DNA of 48,018 bases from Flavobacteriales bacterium (GTDB taxonomy: Bacteria; Bacteroidota; Bacteroidia; Flavobacteriales_D; Parvicellaceae): contig JAQWRG010000103.1 in NCBI GenBank assembly GCA_029243855.1, positions 1-48,018 of the forward strand, written 5' to 3'. The position numbers and the translations under genes are program-made. How positions within the stretch are numbered: the stretch's first letter is position 1; every line of letters starts with the position of its first letter. The notes beneath the pieces are model-generated. The model was not told the DNA's origin, made no database searches, and saw only the letters and a list, made by a program, of their open reading frames with translations. Positions 38,304 to 48,018 of this stretch are shown piece after piece.

Positions 38304-40874
38304 CTATTTTCCCAATGTATTCCAAAGACTAAACAATTTAATTGACGAAATTAGTGTCGATACATCATCAGTTTTAGTTATACCCATAGTAATTGTTTTT
38401 TCTCCATTAATTGGAAGATCAAAAAAGTTATCTGAAAAGTTATCTGATCCACTTGAAACAACATGAACACTTTTTGCAAAATTTTCACTTTTAATTTTCA
38501 CAACTATATTGTTTTTCTTTTCATCAATAGTAATTTGTGTTGTTAGCTTAGGACAAGGAATTTTCAACGCTTTCATCGGCAGGAAGTACACGTTTTTTGT
38601 TGAAACAGTTTGATTCTTTTCTTTAAGAATAAGGTTTAAATAGCAGGTTTTTTTATCAACTCCTTTTGGGAGTTGGCTTTTATCCAGCGCTAAAACTAAA
38701 TTTGATTCATTTGAATTTATTTCAACTTTTTTAGTCCACTTTTCAATTATTGAATCGCCTTCAAATTTTGACAAAACAATTTCAACTTCGCCTACAAAAA
38801 CAGTTTTCCTATCAGAAACAACAGTCACCCGTAAGTTACTATCAATAAATTCGTGACTAATAATTACCGGTTTGAATGCTTTTTTAACTGAATAATGAAG
38901 CGCCTTCCATTTGCCATAATAATCAATACTTGACCACGAAGCTCCAGGCCAGCAATCGTTCAACTGCCAATAAATTGAACCCATACACTTTTTGTTGCGT
39001 CTATGTGATTCTATACCTAACCTTATTCCGTCTGCTTGAAGAACCTGACTGACATAAAGAAGAGAGTTGAATTTTTCAGGTATGTTAAACTCTCTATTCA
39101 TATATTCTTCAATTGTTGCATTTCCAATACTTGATCGCTGGTGATGCTTCATTACATCCGAATACACGCCCTCATCTTTAGGCTCAGCAAATTTTTTAAA
39201 AGATGAATACTCTGGAAACGATTGAAAACCATATTCACTCATAAACTTTGAAGTTTTAGTATTAAAGTTTTCAAAAGGTTCTTTACCCCACCATACTCCC
39301 CAATAGTGCGTATCCCCAGAGTCGTATGACTCTGGAACACCTTGTGAAGCACTTGGTGAAGAAGACCAATAATTTTCTAAAGGATTATGTTGATGGATAA
39401 CAGTAGGTAAAATATGATGAAATAAAGTATCGTATGATTTCCAAATTCGTTCAGCAGTTTCAAGAGACTGTTCTTTTATAGCCGTTTTTTCCCATCCCCA
39501 CCTTTTCCATGCGGAAAGATTTTCATTATTACCGCACCACAATGCAATGCTGGGATGTTTTTTAAGTCTTTGGTAATTGTTCTCAGCCTCTAATCGAACA
39601 TTTTCTAGAAAGGAATCGTCCCCAGGATACATAGCACAGGCAAACATAAAATCTTGCCACACCATTAAACCTAAGGAATCGCAAAGTTCGTAAAATCGAT
39701 TATTTTCATAAACACCACCACCCCAAACCCTTACCATATTCATGTTTGCATCTGCAGCAGCCATCAGAACTCTTTTATAATCGTTGTTGTCAACCCTGGC
39801 TAAAAATACATCTTGAGGAATATAATTTACCCCTTTAATAAAAACAGTACGATCGTTAACCTTAAAATAGAAGTTAGAATCGGAAATAAGCTCAATAGAT
39901 CTTATTCCTAAATTGTAACAAACGCTATCGTTTAATTCATCAGATTTAAGTTTTGCTTTTAAAACGTAAAGGTGTTGATCACCCATACCTTTAGGCCACC
40001 AAAGTTTTGGTTTTTCTATGGTAAATTCAGCCATTATTTTTTGGGATCCAGCTTTTAATTTTATTTTTTTTATTGAGGCAACTGTGGTGTCATTAATGGT
40101 TAATTCTAAATTTCCAGATGATTGTTTCATTGATGATTCAACAGTAATATTAGCCCTAACATGAACGGAGTTGGTGTAAGAATAATTAACATCAATATCT
40201 TTTATTCTAAACTTATTCCAAGAGACCAAAGTAACTGGTCTCCAAATTCCAGAAGTTACAAGTCTGGGGCCCCAGTCCCAGCCGTAATGATATCCTGCTT
40301 TTCTCGTGAAAACACTAACCCGTTTACCTTCTGGAACATTACCAGTTTCAGCCTGATCATTTGCAGATACAGGTATTTTATAATCTAAAGCATCATATAA
40401 TTCTATACCTTTTTTTATGGGCGACTCTAAAACAACCTTTAAATAATTAGTTCCTTTTTTAAGGAATTTTTTAACATCAACCGTATAGGTACGATGCATG
40501 TTGTTGCTATGTAATATCAGGCTATCGTTTAAATATACTTTAGCATAAGTATCCAACCCTTCAAATTGCAATTCATGATTGGTTCTTTCAAACTCTTTTT
40601 TACTAATTTGAAATTGATTCAGATACACCCAATCTTTTTTATCAACCCACTGAACTTTACTTTCATTTAGCCGGTAAAAAGGATCTTCGATTATGTCGTT
40701 TTCTATTAAGTCAGTATGAACACATCCTGGGACTTTTGCAGCAAGCCAGTCTGCCCCCCCCTTTTCTTGAAACCTCCAGTTTTCAGTCAACTGACGTTTA
40801 TAAACTGAGTGTTGCCCTAATGAAACATTAGCCAGATAAAGTAGAAATATTAAAAGGGCAACCCTTCTTTGCAT
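38304..40874 (-). CDS. Secreted GH2 beta-mannosidase
   Basis: KVPGCVHTDLIENDIIEDPFYRLNE; NMVRVWGGGVYE; WCGNNEN; FMSEYGFQSFPEY; IYWQLNDCWPGASWSSIDYYGKWK. Confidence 0.92.
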   Translation of the reverse strand: MQRRVALLIFLLYLANVSLGQHSVYKRQLTENWRFQEKGGADWLAAKVPGCVHTDLIENDIIEDPFYRLNESKVQWVDKKDWVYLNQFQISKKEFERTNHELQFEGLDTYAKVYLNDSLILHSNNMHRTYTVDVKKFLKKGTNYLKVVLESPIKKGIELYDALDYKIPVSANDQAETGNVPEGKRVSVFTRKAGYHYGWDWGPRLVTSGIWRPVTLVSWNKFRIKDIDVNYSYTNSVHVRANITVESSMKQSSGNLELTINDTTVASIKKIKLKAGSQKIMAEFTIEKPKLWWPKGMGDQHLYVLKAKLKSDELNDSVCYNLGIRSIELISDSNFYFKVNDRTVFIKGVNYIPQDVFLARVDNNDYKRVLMAAADANMNMVRVWGGGVYENNRFYELCDSLGLMVWQDFMFACAMYPGDDSFLENVRLEAENNYQRLKKHPSIALWCGNNENLSAWKRWGWEKTAIKEQSLETAERIWKSYDTLFHHILPTVIHQHNPLENYWSSSPSASQGVPESYDSGDTHYWGVWWGKEPFENFNTKTSKFMSEYGFQSFPEYSSFKKFAEPKDEGVYSDVMKHHQRSSIGNATIEEYMNREFNIPEKFNSLLYVSQVLQADGIRLGIESHRRNKKCMGSIYWQLNDCWPGASWSSIDYYGKWKALHYSVKKAFKPVIISHEFIDSNLRVTVVSDRKTVFVGEVEIVLSKFEGDSIIEKWTKKVEINSNESNLVLALDKSQLPKGVDKKTCYLNLILKEKNQTVSTKNVYFLPMKALKIPCPKLTTQITIDEKKNNIVVKIKSENFAKSVHVVSSGSDNFSDNFFDLPINGEKTITMGITKTDDVSTLISSIKLFSLWNTLGK

Positions 40875-40946
40875 GTTTAAATATACACAAGCTATGATTA
40901 AAACTAATTTAAGATAAAAACAAAGCTGAAAAACAATTACACTAGT

Positions 40947-41678
40947 TTATAGGGTTGTTTTATGGGAGTTTTTAAGAAGTAAATTAATTCTGCTTAATTC
41001 TTTTTTTGTAAAAAATCTCCATTTACCTGGCTCAGTATCTAGTTTAATATTCATTATTCTAACTCTTTTGAGTTGTTTCACATCATAACCAAGATATTCA
41101 CACATTCTTCTAATTTGACGATTTAAGCCTTGAGTAAGAACAATTCTAAATTTTCTGGGAGCAATTTTTTCAACAAAACAGGATTTAGTTACGGTATCTA
41201 AAATAGGAATTCCGCCACCCATTTTTTTTATAAAATCTAATGAAATGGTCTTATTTACCGTAACAATGTATTCTTTTTCATGATGGTTGCTTGCACGAAG
41301 AATTTTGTTTACTATATCCCCATCGGAGGTCAAAAAAATAAGACCTTCACTAGGTTTGTCAAGTCTTCCAATTGGAAAAATCCTTTCAGGATAATTAATG
41401 TAATCTATAATGTTGTCTTTTTCTCTTTTGGTGTCTGTTGTGCAGACAATTCCTTTAGGCTTATTAAAGGCAATGTAGATTTTCTCCTTTTTTGAAATAA
41501 CAATAATTTTATTGTCAACTTTAACCTCATCAGAGGGTTTTACTTTAGTTCCCATTTCAGGGATTTCCCCATTTATTTTTACTCTTTTATTTTCTATTAA
41601 CTTGTCTGCTTGTCTTCTTGAGCAAAAACCAGCCTCACTTAAAAATTTATTTATCCTTATGCTTTCTGATGGGTCCAA
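40947..41678 (-). CDS. 23S rRNA pseudouridine synthase, RluF/RluB-type with S4 domain
   Basis: IRINKFLSEAGFCSRRQADKLI; PIGRLDKPSEGLIFLTSDGD; GLNRQIRRMCEYLGYDVKQLKRVRI. Confidence 0.88.
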   Translation of the reverse strand: MDPSESIRINKFLSEAGFCSRRQADKLIENKRVKINGEIPEMGTKVKPSDEVKVDNKIIVISKKEKIYIAFNKPKGIVCTTDTKREKDNIIDYINYPERIFPIGRLDKPSEGLIFLTSDGDIVNKILRASNHHEKEYIVTVNKTISLDFIKKMGGGIPILDTVTKSCFVEKIAPRKFRIVLTQGLNRQIRRMCEYLGYDVKQLKRVRIMNIKLDTEPGKWRFFTKKELSRINLLLKNSHKTTL

Positions 41679-41733
41679 CTAACTGTATCTAATGTTGAAT
41701 TAAATCTATTTGCAAGATATGGTAATGCCTTAT

Positions 41734-42342
41734 TTAGTAGGCATTTATAGCACTAGTTAACATTTTTTTGATGGTAATTTTTCTAAAATCCTTCATTTCA
41801 TGATTTCTGAAAACCAAATGATAATTATTGATATCTCTTGAACAATAAAAATGATAATTAGGGAGTAATTCAATTTCACTTGAATCAAGAGTGGTGTTTT
41901 CAGATTTTAAAAGCCTATTGTAAATCATTTGTTCATCAGTTACATCTTCATAATTAAATGAAAAGAAAGGAATTGTTGCATGTCTTTCTATTTCGTCAGA
42001 AATAGATGTGGAGTCTTTTCCAAGTTCTTCAATGACCATATTCCAACGTCTGTCTCCAGGAACAGTTATTTCCCATCTTGCTTCCCCCTCATTGTGGTTA
42101 ATTAAAGGTTCAACAAACCTAGGTAGGTCTTCCTCATCGTTATAAAACTTTTCTGGAATCCAAATGTGAATATCCAATTCATGAGCTCTCATATCGTACG
42201 CTCTCATTCCTTTAGTCTCACTTACCGGCACTATTTTCACTTCTTCGATAGTAGTGCTTTCAACATTTGATACATCAGAATTGCAACTTGCTAAAAATAG
42301 AATCAAGCATAAATTAGCTAAGGAATAATAGGAAAGTTTCAT
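41734..42342 (-). CDS. Hypothetical lipoprotein
   Basis: Signal peptide with lipobox LASC; no recognised domain. Confidence 0.55.
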   Translation of the reverse strand: MKLSYYSLANLCLILFLASCNSDVSNVESTTIEEVKIVPVSETKGMRAYDMRAHELDIHIWIPEKFYNDEEDLPRFVEPLINHNEGEARWEITVPGDRRWNMVIEELGKDSTSISDEIERHATIPFFSFNYEDVTDEQMIYNRLLKSENTTLDSSEIELLPNYHFYCSRDINNYHLVFRNHEMKDFRKITIKKMLTSAINAY

Positions 42343-42387
42343 AATTCAAGGTTTAATGTATAAATATATAAATCCTGTAAGAAAATC

Positions 42388-43644
42388 CTACTTCTTTAAA
42401 ACATATCTTATGGTTGAACGACTGCGTTGTTCAAGAAGGATTTCTTTTTCAGCTAAAAATTCAGGGAGATTAAAGTTTTGATAATGTCTGATAGTTAGTA
42501 AGTCAACTTGTTCATTATATTTCACTAAATATTTTTCAGAAAGCCTATCTATCAGGTTTGAAATTAAAGGAGATTTTATGTGGGCACATACTGAAAAACT
42601 TAAAGCGGAGTTTTGCATAAGGTGAACTTTTAAACCAGCCTTAGAAAAAATCCCAAACAATTCACTCATGTGGTCTTCTAAAATGAAAGAGAAATCTTTT
42701 GGGCTTATTGAAATTAAAACTTGATTAGGCTTGTAGATGAACGAAGTTACTGCATCATCTTTACCTCCCATGTTGTTGATTTCACTTCCTTTACTAGTAT
42801 AATCAATAAAAGACCTTATGGTTAGCGGAATACCTTTGTTTTGAAGTGGTTTTATAGTTTTTGGATGAATAACGGAAGCCCCGTAATAGCTCAATTCAAT
42901 GGCTTCTTTATAAGATATATGTTCAATTTTTTTAGTTTCTTTAAAAACTTTTGGATCAGCATTCAGTAGTCCGGGGACATCCTTCCAAATAACCAACTCT
43001 TTAGCATCCAACGCCCAGGCAAAAATAGCAGCAGAATAATCGCTTCCTTCTCTTCCTAAAGTCGTGGTGTTTTTATTTTGATCACTACCAATAAATCCCT
43101 GAGTGATAAAAATGGATTGTTGATTTTTGGTTTTTGATAAAATGTGTTGTTTGGATTTTTCCCAACTTACTCTTGCTTCTTGATGATGACTGGAGGTATA
43201 AATTAACTCACGAGCATCCAACCACTTGTTTTCAATTCCATTAGCATTTAAATAAGTAGATATTATTAAGGTGGAAAACAATTCACCATAAGAAACTATT
43301 TGATCGTAACTGTAAGCTTGATTTTTTGAGTTAGGAGCACTTAAAAAGGACTTTAGTTCTTTAACTAAGGTATTAAAATGACTTATAAATATAGAGTTAG
43401 ATTTAAGGTTTAGTTTGGTATATATTTCCTCATGAAAGAGAATGGTTTTATTTAGTTCTTTTATTGAATTTATTGTGTCGTTGTTTATGTATAATTCCCA
43501 AACTTTTTCTAAGCTGTTGGTTGTTTTATCCATAGCCGAAATTAAAATCACAAGATTATTTTCTGGGGATTTAATAATCTCTTTTATATTAATTACGGCA
43601 TCAGCATTTTTTACTGAAGCGCCACCAAATTTATATACACGCAT
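42388..43644 (-). CDS. lysC: Aspartate kinase (monofunctional)
   Basis: MRVYKFGGASVKNADAV; FITQGFIGSDQNKNTTTLGREGSDYSAAIFAWAL; WKDVPGLLNADPKVF. Confidence 0.9.
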   Translation of the reverse strand: MRVYKFGGASVKNADAVINIKEIIKSPENNLVILISAMDKTTNSLEKVWELYINNDTINSIKELNKTILFHEEIYTKLNLKSNSIFISHFNTLVKELKSFLSAPNSKNQAYSYDQIVSYGELFSTLIISTYLNANGIENKWLDARELIYTSSHHQEARVSWEKSKQHILSKTKNQQSIFITQGFIGSDQNKNTTTLGREGSDYSAAIFAWALDAKELVIWKDVPGLLNADPKVFKETKKIEHISYKEAIELSYYGASVIHPKTIKPLQNKGIPLTIRSFIDYTSKGSEINNMGGKDDAVTSFIYKPNQVLISISPKDFSFILEDHMSELFGIFSKAGLKVHLMQNSALSFSVCAHIKSPLISNLIDRLSEKYLVKYNEQVDLLTIRHYQNFNLPEFLAEKEILLEQRSRSTIRYVLKK

Positions 43645-43798
43645 AATTGCCTAGCTATTTATTGTAAATCTAATAATCTTAATTTATAAAACGATTAACT
43701 TTAATATTGATCAACTCCTTTAGCTTTCTTAAAACTTAATTAAATTCTTAAAATCAAAATAGAAATATTTTAACTATAATTATTACATTACAAATAAT

Positions 43799-45104
43799 AT
43801 GAAAAAATATACAATTATAATAGGGCTACTTTCCTTTTGCTTTTATGGAATCAGCCAAAAAATGAAAATAACGGTTATTAATCAGTTTACCTATACCCAA
43901 TCTCCAGAAAAGCTAGATTTTTTAGAGTATCAGGTTTTAAAAAATAAAGACCAACTAAATTATAATTTAATAATTGAAAAAGCAGATGGATTAACCCAGG
44001 AAGACATCAATAAAATTTCAAACATTGATGTTTTGGAGGGAGTTACTAAAACAGAAAACTCTAATGCCGAAATACACATTAGCCAAAGTATTCTAGATTT
44101 AGAAATAGGACAACCATTTTTAGACTCCGCCAAAGAAAAAATTGGCAAAGAAGGGTACAGTGTCAAACAATTAATGTCGAATGGAGTAGAGGTGTTTGGA
44201 ATGCACTACAAATCTGATGTTTCTTACACTTTAGAAACAAACATTGTGTTGGATAATGAAAAAATATACAATAACTCAAATAAATACAAGGTAACTATTC
44301 AGGGTAAATCAACCATTCCTAAATCAATAATCACGGACACATTATATAAAGGAATCGACAGTAAAAAAATAGATAAAATTATTGGTTCAAGATTACTTTT
44401 TAATAGAGATCCATTTCTTGTTTTCTCAGCTTCAAAAAACATATGAGAGAACCTCAACCTACGTTGGAGATACTTCGGATCAAATAAACTATGTAGTTGA
44501 ACTAAAAGAATGGCATGAAAACGGAAGTACAAAAAGAATTTCCAATTGGAATGAAACCGTTGAAAGAGGAGGAACATATGCCTATGACCCTTCAAAAGGA
44601 GAATATGTTAGAAAAACGCAAGACTATTTTAGAGCAAAAGTAGAAGAATGGTACGAAAATGGTCAACAAAGAATAGTTGCTTTTTACATGCTTCTTGAAG
44701 GTGCGGAAAATTATGATGAAAATGACCTAACAGGCGATTATTTAGAATGGCATAAAAATGGACAACAAAAACAATTAGGCAATTACCAGCCAAATTTATT
44801 TGCTGGAGGAGGAAGTGAAGCTTTGACGGTGATTGGATTTCTAAAAATGGCAAATATTCATGGCTGTGTATATGGAGATTTAACCCAATGGTATGAAAAT
44901 GGCAACAAAAAAACTGAAATGACTGCCTATATGAAAGAAGGTTTTGGTTTCACGGTCATATCAACAGGCTTTAAAAGATCCTGGCATGAAAATGGGCAAT
45001 TAAAAAAGGAAGTAGCCTATGGAACGCATAGTGCTGATGAAAGAAATACCAATCCTCCAATTTCAGAAAAAAGTTGGGATGCAGAAGGTAATTTAAGTAA
45101 TTAG
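43799..45104 (+). pseudogene. Probable single secreted YwqK/MORN-like repeat gene split by a +1 frameshift (ORFs 43799..44446 and 44382..45104)
   Basis: Removing one A from the A6 tract at 44434-44439 gives SASK-TYERTSTYVGDTSDQ; downstream ORF lacks a plausible start and carries EWHENG/EWYENG repeats. Confidence 0.6.
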
Positions 45105-45332
45105 GGGTTTAAACTGTAATCACACAAAACAACTCCCCATGCTTAGATACATCAGGCCCTCTTTATTCTTGATTAGGTCTTACTATTAACGGAATTGTTA
45201 CGCTTTCCATTTTTAATAGCAACTAGCTCATAAGTAATGTAAAAAGAACACTAAGTCAAGTTTTTTTTATTTTTTTAAAAAACGACTCTAATTTTATGTT
45301 ATAAAGTTGATATTTGTTTAAAATTTCATGAG

Positions 45333-46343
45333 ATGAAAAATATTACGGTAGGTGAGTTTATAGTTGATACTCAAAATAATTTTCCAGGGTCTTCAGGAGA
45401 GCTTTCAAAAATATTAAGCGCCATTAAATTAGCATCCAAAATTGTCAGTCATGAGATAAATAAAGCTGGATTAGCTGCTGATATTATTGGTTCTGTTGGC
45501 AATGAAAATGTGCAGGGCGAAGAGCAACAAAAACTAGATTTGTATGCTAACGATAAATTTATAAATGCTCTTTCTGCCAGAGGGGTTATTTGTGGAGTTG
45601 CTTCAGAAGAAAACGAATCTTACATAGCGTTTAATAGTGAAGTTAACAGTACGGCAAAATATGTAGTTTTAATAGACCCTTTAGACGGCTCATCTAACAT
45701 TGATGTTAATGTTTCTGTTGGAACAATTTTTAGTGTTTTCAAAAGAAAAACAAACGAATCGGAACCTGTAGACATTTCAGACTTTTTACAAAAGGGAGAT
45801 GAACAGGTTGCTGCAGGATATATTATTTACGGGTCGTCCACCATGTTGGTTTACACCACAGGCAATGGGGTAAACGGATTTACTTTTGATCCAGGAATTG
45901 GTGTATTCTTTTTATCTCATCCAAACATGAAAATCCCAGCATCTGGAAGATTATATTCTGTGAATGAAGGAAATCTAAATGAATTTAAAGAAGGGATTAA
46001 AAAATATATAAGTTATTGTCAGTCAGAAAGCGAAAAAGACAATAAAAAACCATATTCATCAAGGTATATAGGCTCTTTAGTGGCTGATTTCCATAGAAAT
46101 TTAATTAAGGGTGGAATTTACATGTATCCCTCAACAAAAAGCGCACCAAATGGAAAATTGCGTTTATTGTATGAATGTGCTCCTTTGGCTTTTATAATTG
46201 AACAAGCTGGTGGAAAAGCAATTTCAGAATCAGGTAGAATTATGGATATTACACCAAAAGAATTACACGAAAGAACACCTGTTTTTATTGGATCAAGTAA
46301 TATGGTAGATACTATTGAGCAATTGATGAATAGTGAAAGTTGA
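45333..46343 (+). CDS. fbp: Class I fructose-1,6-bisphosphatase
   Basis: [70 protein letters not shown]. Confidence 0.95.
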   Translation: MKNITVGEFIVDTQNNFPGSSGELSKILSAIKLASKIVSHEINKAGLAADIIGSVGNENVQGEEQQKLDLYANDKFINALSARGVICGVASEENESYIAFNSEVNSTAKYVVLIDPLDGSSNIDVNVSVGTIFSVFKRKTNESEPVDISDFLQKGDEQVAAGYIIYGSSTMLVYTTGNGVNGFTFDPGIGVFFLSHPNMKIPASGRLYSVNEGNLNEFKEGIKKYISYCQSESEKDNKKPYSSRYIGSLVADFHRNLIKGGIYMYPSTKSAPNGKLRLLYECAPLAFIIEQAGGKAISESGRIMDITPKELHERTPVFIGSSNMVDTIEQLMNSES

Positions 46344-48018
46344 GCATTTCAGAAAAAATTATCAAAATGCTTCTTTTGTAAATGAATTTCAAGAGTTAGC
46401 ATCAAAAAATAAGAACATCTTATTAAAGGGCCTTGTTGGTTCAGCAGCATCATTTGTTTCAGATGCTATTATTCAGACATTAAACGGCAACCACCTTTTT
46501 ATTTTACCAGATAAAGAGGCAGCGATTTATTTTTTTAATGATTTAGAAAACATCATTTCATCAGAAAGAGGAACAACTTTGTTGTTTTACCCAGCATCTT
46601 ATAGAAGACCTTATCAGATTGAGGAAATTGATCATTCAAGCGTATTGCAGCGATCCGAAGTGATATCCTTAGTTGCCAAAAAAAGAAAAAAGCTTTTAAT
46701 TGTCACCTACCCAGAAGCAATTATTGAAAAAGTCATTACTAGAAAAAAACTAGAAAAAAATACGATTATAATTAATTCTGGAGAAGAAGTAGACTTAAGC
46801 TTAGTTAATGAGCTGCTTATAGAGTTAGAGTTTGATAAAGTAGACTTTGTATATCAGCCAGGGCAATTTGCTGTCAGAGGGGGGATTTTAGACGTATATT
46901 CTTTTAGTAATGAAAATCCTTATAGGATAGAATTTTTTGGAGATGAAGTTGAATCAATTAGAGAGTTTAATGCAAGCGATCAACTTTCAATCCAAACCTT
47001 ACAAAGAATTAAAATAATACCTAATATTAATCATAAAAACATACAAACAGAAAGGTGTTCTTTTTTAGATCATTTGCCTGCAGATTTATTTCTTTGGATT
47101 AAAGAAATAAAACGATCTGAGAAAAATATGGAAAAAGGCTTTGAACAAGCAAATGAAATATTTAACAGACAATCAGATGGCTTTGAACACATTTCTCCTA
47201 TTGAACTTTACTTAGCTCCCGTTGATTTTTTTACTCAAATTAATAAGTTTAAAATCATTGAAATTTCTCAATCAGACAGTTTTGGAAATGCTTCAATTTT
47301 ATCTTTTGAACAAGCTCCTCAACCAGCGGTTAATAAGAATTTTGACCTTTTATTAGAAAACTTACTTCGATTTAAAGAAGATGAATATGCTTTACACGTT
47401 TTCTCACAACAAGATTCACAAATTCAGCGTCTTAGAACAATTTTCAAGGATTTAGGACACGAAGAAATTTGCTTCTTTGTTAACATTGGTATAAAAGAAG
47501 GTTACGTTGATCATCAAAATAAAATCATTGCTTTTTCTGACCATCAAATTTTTGATAGATACCACAAATTTAGAATAAAAGAAAAGTTTAATAAAAGTCA
47601 AGAGACGTTTACTTTAAAGGAAATTTATAACCTTCAGAAAGGAGATTTTGTTGTGCACATTGACCATGGTGTTGGCGAATTTTCAGGCCTACAAAAAATA
47701 GATGTTCAAGGAAAAGAACAGGAAGCAATACGACTTATTTATAAAGGAGGAGACATTCTTTACATAAGCATTCATTCGTTGCACAACATAAGCAAGTTTA
47801 CAGGAAAAGACGGCAAAGCCCCAACCCTCAATAAATTAGGGTCTCCATCTTGGAATTTAGCAAAGCAAAAAGCAAAAAAGCAAATAAAGGAAGTTGCATT
47901 TGATTTAATAAAACTTTACGCTAAACGGAAGATGAAAAAAGGTTTTGCCTTTAACCCTGACACCTACATGCAAAGTGAATTGGAAGCCTCTTTTATATAC
48001 GAGGATACTCCTGATCAA
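46333..48018 (+). CDS. mfd: Transcription-repair coupling factor, 5' portion (truncated by window end); probable GTG start overlapping fbp
   Basis: Manual translation [19 protein letters not shown]...[39 protein letters not shown]...[21 protein letters not shown]; frame open to 48018. Confidence 0.9.
   Translation, partial: MKVEHFRKNYQNASFVNEFQELASKNKNILLKGLVGSAASFVSDAIIQTLNGNHLFILPDKEAAIYFFNDLENIISSERGTTLLFYPASYRRPYQIEEIDHSSVLQRSEVISLVAKKRKKLLIVTYPEAIIEKVITRKKLEKNTIIINSGEEVDLSLVNELLIELEFDKVDFVYQPGQFAVRGGILDVYSFSNENPYRIEFFGDEVESIREFNASDQLSIQTLQRIKIIPNINHKNIQTERCSFLDHLPADLFLWIKEIKRSEKNMEKGFEQANEIFNRQSDGFEHISPIELYLAPVDFFTQINKFKIIEISQSDSFGNASILSFEQAPQPAVNKNFDLLLENLLRFKEDEYALHVFSQQDSQIQRLRTIFKDLGHEEICFFVNIGIKEGYVDHQNKIIAFSDHQIFDRYHKFRIKEKFNKSQETFTLKEIYNLQKGDFVVHIDHGVGEFSGLQKIDVQGKEQEAIRLIYKGGDILYISIHSLHNISKFTGKDGKAPTLNKLGSPSWNLAKQKAKKQIKEVAFDLIKLYAKRKMKKGFAFNPDTYMQSELEASFIYEDTPDQ

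Noticed and set aside
44428-44446. A AAA AAC as a programmed -1 frameshift heptamer in the YwqK-like gene
   Set aside because: The heptamer is in register, but a -1 shift enters a frame that stops soon after; the shift needed to reach ORF2 is +1, so classical -1 PRF does not fit.
44629-44853. 74-aa minus-strand ORF
   Set aside because: Antisense to the WHENG repeats; translation is a mirror artefact.
1-48018. CRISPR arrays, prophage, intact IS elements, restriction-modification or other defence genes
   Set aside because: None seen: no regularly spaced short repeats, transposase, integrase, methyltransferase, nuclease or Cas-like translations in the ORF track or gaps examined.

Overview
AT-rich chromosomal window with features typical of Bacteroidota (Flavobacteriales-like). 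It is mostly ordinary chromosomal content: housekeeping genes (asnS, rpoN, galE, purQ, purD, lysC, fbp, rluF-like, 5' part of mfd, one tRNA-Gln), a TetR-TolC-HlyD-RND-GNAT efflux operon, two TonB-dependent receptors (one coupled to a secreted HMA-domain protein), type IX secretion (T9SS) substrates, a DUF2723 protein, a beta-mannosidase, a carotenoid-type desaturase and a TPR-SpoIIE phosphatase. I found no CRISPR array, intact transposon, prophage or clear defence system, and no convincing wholly new system. Points most worth a second look: (1) an unannotated 31-aa membrane miniprotein coupled by an ATGA overlap to a repeat-rich DUF4476 gene; (2) a 25-bp repeated element flanking that DUF4476 gene; (3) a YwqK/MORN-like gene split by a probable 1-nt frameshift in an A6 tract; (4) a lipoprotein ORF at the left edge bracketed by a 10-bp inverted repeat in an integron-cassette-like layout; (5) a strong palindromic operator candidate between the tetR-type gene and asnS; (6) G/C homopolymers (C8, C7) inside coding regions of an AT-rich genome. 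All product names come from reading the translations by eye; no database search was run.
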